A stretch of 64,000 nt of DNA from Allobosea sp. BH3 (GTDB lineage: Bacteria > Pseudomonadota > Alphaproteobacteria > Rhizobiales > Beijerinckiaceae), in the NCBI RefSeq assembly GCF_025499465.1, contig NZ_JAIMCA010000002.1:680978-744977 (forward strand), given 5' to 3'. The notes beneath the pieces are model-generated. The model ran no database searches. It saw only the letters and a list, made by a program, of their open reading frames with translations, and was not told where the DNA came from. Made by a program: the position numbers and the translations under genes. This document shows, in pieces, positions 62,794 to 64,000 of this stretch. Every line of letters begins with the position of its first letter. Positions within the stretch are counted from its first letter, which is position 1.

Positions 62794-63906
62794 TGCGCGC
62801 CTCGAACATCCTCAATCTTGGCGTGAAGGAACTGCGAGGCCTCTGGCGCGACCGGGGGCTGCTGATCCTGATCGTCTACGCCTTCACCTTCGCGGTCTAT
62901 GCCGGCTCGCGAGCCGTTCCGGAGACGCTGAACAACGCGCCGATAGCGATCGTCGACGAGGATCGCTCGCCACTGTCCGAACGGATCATCGCAGCCTTCC
63001 AGCCACCCTATTTTTCGCCACCGCAGACGATCACCGCCGCGGAGATGGACCGGCGCATGGATGCGGGGCTGGACACTTTCGCCCTCGATATCCCGCCCAA
63101 TTTCCAGCGCGACCTGCTGGCGGGCCGACAGCCGACGATCCAGCTCAATGTCGACGCCACGCGGATGACGCAGGCCTTCAGCGGCAGCGGCTACATCCAG
63201 ACCATCGTCACCGGCGAGATCGACGAATTCAGCCAAGCGGTACCGGGCCAGGACGACCGCGCCGATCGAGCTCGTCCTGCGCTCGCGCTTCAATCCCGAG
63301 CTGAACAAGATCTGGTTCGGCGCGGTGATGAACCTGATCAACAACGTCACCATGCTCGCGATCGTCCTGACCGGCGCGGCGCTGATCCGCGAGCGCGAGC
63401 ACGGCACGATCGAGCACCTGCTGGTCATGCCGGTCACCCCGGCGGAGATCATGATCGGCAAGGTCTGGTCGATGGCGCTCGTCGTGCTGGTGGCGACGGC
63501 CCTGTCGCTGCTCTTCGTGGTGCAGGGCATGCTCGCCGTGCCGATCGACGGCTCGATCCCGCTTTTCCTCGCAGGCGCGGCGCTGCATCTCTTCGCCACG
63601 ACGTCGATGGGCATCTTCCTCGCCACGATCGCAGGCTCGATGCCGCAGTTCGGGCTCCTGCTGATGCTGGTGCTGCTGCCGCTGCAGATGCTGTCGGGCG
63701 GCACGACGCCGCGCGAGAGCATGCCGGAATTCGTCCAGGTCGTGATGTCGGCGGCCCCGAACACGCATTTCGTCTCGCTGGCGCAGGCGATCCTCTATCG
63801 CGGTGCGGGGCTGGACGTGGTCTGGCCGCAATTCCTCGCCCTGTTCGGCATCGGCAGCATCCTGTTCGTGCTGGCGCTGCGGCGCTTCCGAGCGATGCTG
63901 AAATGA
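62793..63906 (+). pseudogene. ABC-2 permease (YhhJ type), frameshifted
   Basis: The ATG at 62793 overlaps the previous stop by one base. The first ~148 residues are a good ABC-2 permease N-terminus (membrane helix at ~25-42, then a periplasmic domain ending GEIDEFSQA). Near 63236-63243 the homologous sequence continues in another frame (YRARTTAPIELVLRSRFNPE, then MNLINNVTMLAIVLTGAALI and five more helices) and stops at 63904-63906. Without a one-base correction the first frame runs into Arg/Asp-rich non-permease sequence to 63962. Either a genuine frameshift or a sequencing error. It is the partner of the double-ATPase exporter. Confidence 0.88.
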
Positions 63907-64000
63907 CACTCCGAGAACGGCCCAATCTTAACGAAATCCGCCGAGCCGAGAGGGATTATTAACCAGACATTTGCTCCTATGCCGCGCCGCAGCAGGAGTG
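63907..64000. other. 94-bp end segment without visible gene
   Basis: After the frameshifted permease the sequence has an AT-richer patch near 63950-63975 but no gene start that can be supported before the window ends. Confidence 0.5.

Overview
The window is GC-rich bacterial chromosome from a motile, respiratory alphaproteobacterium, most likely a member of the Hyphomicrobiales (Rhizobiales). The evidence is a flagellin/fliF/motB/motC/fliK group of rhizobial type, a complete fixNOQPGHIS set with a FnrN-like regulator, NasS/NasT-controlled nitrate assimilation, polyhydroxybutyrate genes, and palindromic intergenic repeats typical of this order. A Bosea-like organism would fit, but the genus cannot be fixed from sequence alone. 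No rRNA, tRNA, CRISPR array, prophage or insertion sequence was seen.

Layout. 1-7541 (+): end of a flagellin gene with a strong terminator, then fliF, a fliH-like gene, motB, motC, fliK/motD and a small lytic transglycosylase. 7542-8482: a gene-free mosaic of palindromic repeats. 8483-10918 (-): a GGDEF/EAL protein. 11490-12194 (-): an SDR protein whose catalytic Tyr/Lys pair is replaced. 12523-16766 (+): a sugar or glycerol-phosphate-type ABC importer. 16845-24704 (-): the cbb3 oxidase and its assembly genes, followed by fnr, a divergent GNAT-like gene and a pcaF thiolase.

27703-38320 is a carbohydrate cluster: a polyol dehydrogenase divergent from a SorC regulator plus FGGY kinase, facing a seven-gene operon made of a UgpBAEC-type importer, two metallophosphoesterases and an inositol-monophosphatase-like protein. 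I infer uptake of a polyol or sugar phosphodiester, cleavage, dephosphorylation, oxidation to a ketose and re-phosphorylation. An identical 12-mer in both divergent control regions suggests one regulon.

38664-51418 (-) is nitrate assimilation: nasT, nasS, a leader with an intrinsic terminator and an ANTAR-type hairpin, nrtA, an FAD reductase, nasA, nrtB, nrtD, a globin, nirA, and a diaphorase carrying an Fe-S domain where sulfite reductase alpha subunits have flavodoxin. A D-amino-acid-dehydrogenase-like gene follows at 51576-52838 (-).

53005-63906 holds a phasin, a CBS-BON protein, a phaC-maoC/pta-ackA operon, and an HlyD/double-ATPase/permease exporter whose permease is frameshifted. Four TTGAT-N4-RTCAA (FNR/FixK) boxes lie upstream of fixN, fnr, the phasin and the phaC/hlyD divergence. 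They tie the oxidase, the regulator and this storage/acetate/export block into one predicted low-oxygen regulon.
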